A stretch of 64,000 nt of DNA from Eudromia elegans. Taxonomy: Eukaryota > Chordata > Aves > Tinamiformes > Tinamidae. Made by a program: the position numbers and the translations under genes. Of the stretch, positions 62,684 to 64,000 are shown piece by piece (the first letter of the stretch is position 1; the number at the start of each line of letters is the position of its first letter). The notes under the pieces were generated by a model. It was given only the letters and a program-made list of their open reading frames with translations, ran no database searches and had not been told where the DNA came from. The stretch is taken from the NCBI GenBank assembly GCA_003342815.1, contig PTEX01000280.1, positions 623,771-687,770 of the forward strand. Direction: 5' to 3'.

Positions 62684-64000
62684 GTTGTGCATTTAAATGA
62701 CTTGGATAACCATGCAGTTGCAAAGATTATGCTTTCTTAGATGCCCTTGCTCCTGTGAAATTGGAAAAAAAAGTTTGAAAATGGCCTTGAAAGATATTTT
62801 TAAAGCAGATATTCAGCTTGGATCAGTTGTGTGCACATAATTATATAAGTACAAAGCCTGATGGTTATCTGGCACAGGTTTGTGGCCAAGGAACACATTC
62901 CATTACTAATAACGCACCCCAGCGCAAGCCTGCACTGCCTGCTTGTTTGGGTTTGGGCTGCTGCAGTGCTCGAGAGCCCTGCTTGTGGATGAGGGGTCTG
63001 CGCAAACAGAGGACAAAGAGATTTTTCCCTGCTCCCAAGAGCTGTTTACATGATCCCTGAGAAAAGAGAGAATCAGGAGAAACAAGTGGATGGGAGGCCG
63101 TAAGGAAGGAATGCATACTGATAGGGACATGGGCCAGAGGTGAATTTGGGGTAAGCCAGACAACTTAGTTTGTGTGCACGAGATGTATTTGTGTGGAAAC
63201 CCACTGAGAAGCCCACTCATGTGAAAATGGTAATGCTTTTTGACTGGAAGTGCAGAGTTACTTGGCAGACTGGGTTATTTGGCACCCTGGATTTCTAAGG
63301 TATGACCATGTGACCTGCACAAAAAATATTGCTAATTAAATTATAAGAGCATGTTTGAGTGATTGCAGGTGAACAGAAAGAGAAATATTACTCCGGCTGT
63401 ACTCAAATTTCCTCTGCCATCAACAAAGAAAACTTGTTGAGGAGTGGTCCTGTTCTTTTAAACACTGACCTTAGCAGTCCAAGGGGCTGCTCCTGACCCT
63501 GTTGAAATCTGCAGCAGTAATTACAGATATTTCAGACCTGCAGAATTAGACTTCATTGCAGAATACAGTTAATATAAAATTTTTATTCCTATCATTAGGA
63601 TGCTTTTTATCAAAATCAGTTGTTTTTATCTTAGTTGTTCACATCTAGTGTTGCAAAGTAAGGTCTGCTAATGTTGCTGGATTGGTGGGCACGGGTATAT
63701 CAGAGGATTTCTGATTCTTTGTTTGTTTGTTTTTAGTTTCATTTCACTAAATCAGGCCCCCATAAAGACAAACAGGTGCTGAAGTGTTTCCAGAGACAGG
63801 CAGTACAGAGGTAACTGTCCCTCCCTATGCTTGTACCCTACTGAATCCATTGCTATGGACTTCTGCTGATGGTCGGTTATTAGATAAGAGTCATTGGCAT
63901 CAGTTCTAGCGCTCGTGTCTTCCTTCTGATGTTACGTGTCTGAAGCGTACATGCAGTCCCCTGTTGTACTATGCTAGCAGCTCAATATAAATTTGAACAG

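Larger units (their letters stand above)
53537..64000. other. unique AT-rich non-coding sequence
   Basis: No recognisable gene or mobile element. It holds the candidate exons at 57426-57613 and 58527-58575, the CT/T tract at 57944, the 18-bp octamer repeat at 59883, the 218-codon minus-strand open frame at 60591-61247 and the A25 run at 62659. The remainder shows nothing I can identify. Confidence 0.55.

Noticed and set aside
1..64000. bacterial-type systems (operons, CRISPR arrays, prophage or defence islands)
   Set aside because: There are no ribosome-binding-site-led gene series, no long contiguous coding frames and no spaced direct-repeat arrays. CR1 elements and microsatellites show that this is vertebrate nuclear DNA.

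Overview
The window looks like AT-rich, gene-poor nuclear DNA from a bird. The evidence is a set of CR1-family LINE copies. Most keep the 3' signature typical of avian CR1: a GGTTGGA..TCTAGAGGTCCCTTCCAACC-like core followed by one to three copies of the 8-bp unit ATTCTATG. Species cannot be told from this. I see no bacterial gene organisation, no rRNA, no convincing tRNA, no CRISPR array and no recognisable protein-coding gene. Almost every open frame is 60-120 codons, as expected by chance at this base composition. The window is best read as intergenic or deep intronic sequence.

Layout. 1-10.1 kb: unique sequence with simple repeats and one weak exon-like segment. 10.1-10.9 kb: antisense fragment from the 5' part of a CR1 element, covering the start of the endonuclease domain. 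10.9-13.5 kb: unique. 13.56-14.47 kb: old, inactivated sense CR1 reverse-transcriptase fragment. 14.6-23.5 kb: unique, with two perfect hairpins (16.55 and 17.44 kb) and one GC-richer open segment on the minus strand (14.9-15.1 kb). 23.5 kb: probable tiny CR1 tail. 29.4-35.3 kb: CR1 cluster of four copies, three antisense and one sense. Two of them form a head-to-head inverted pair about 1.8 kb apart. 35.3-52.5 kb: unique, with several exon-like segments but no identifiable product. 52.5 and 53.5 kb: two CR1 tails of about 55 bp. 53.5-64 kb: unique, with a CpG-richer minus-strand open segment (57.4-57.6 kb), an 18-bp tandem repeat carrying octamer motifs (59.9 kb) and the longest open frame (218 codons, 60.6-61.2 kb).

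No genes can be shown to work together. The interpretable biology is LINE colonisation and decay: loss of a catalytic residue, a frameshift in a G run, and strong 5' truncation. Beyond that there are hairpins, short tandem repeats, and a handful of splice-site-flanked open segments that transcript data or cross-species alignment could confirm or dismiss. I did not find a convincing new biological system, and all coding and regulatory suggestions below are low confidence.
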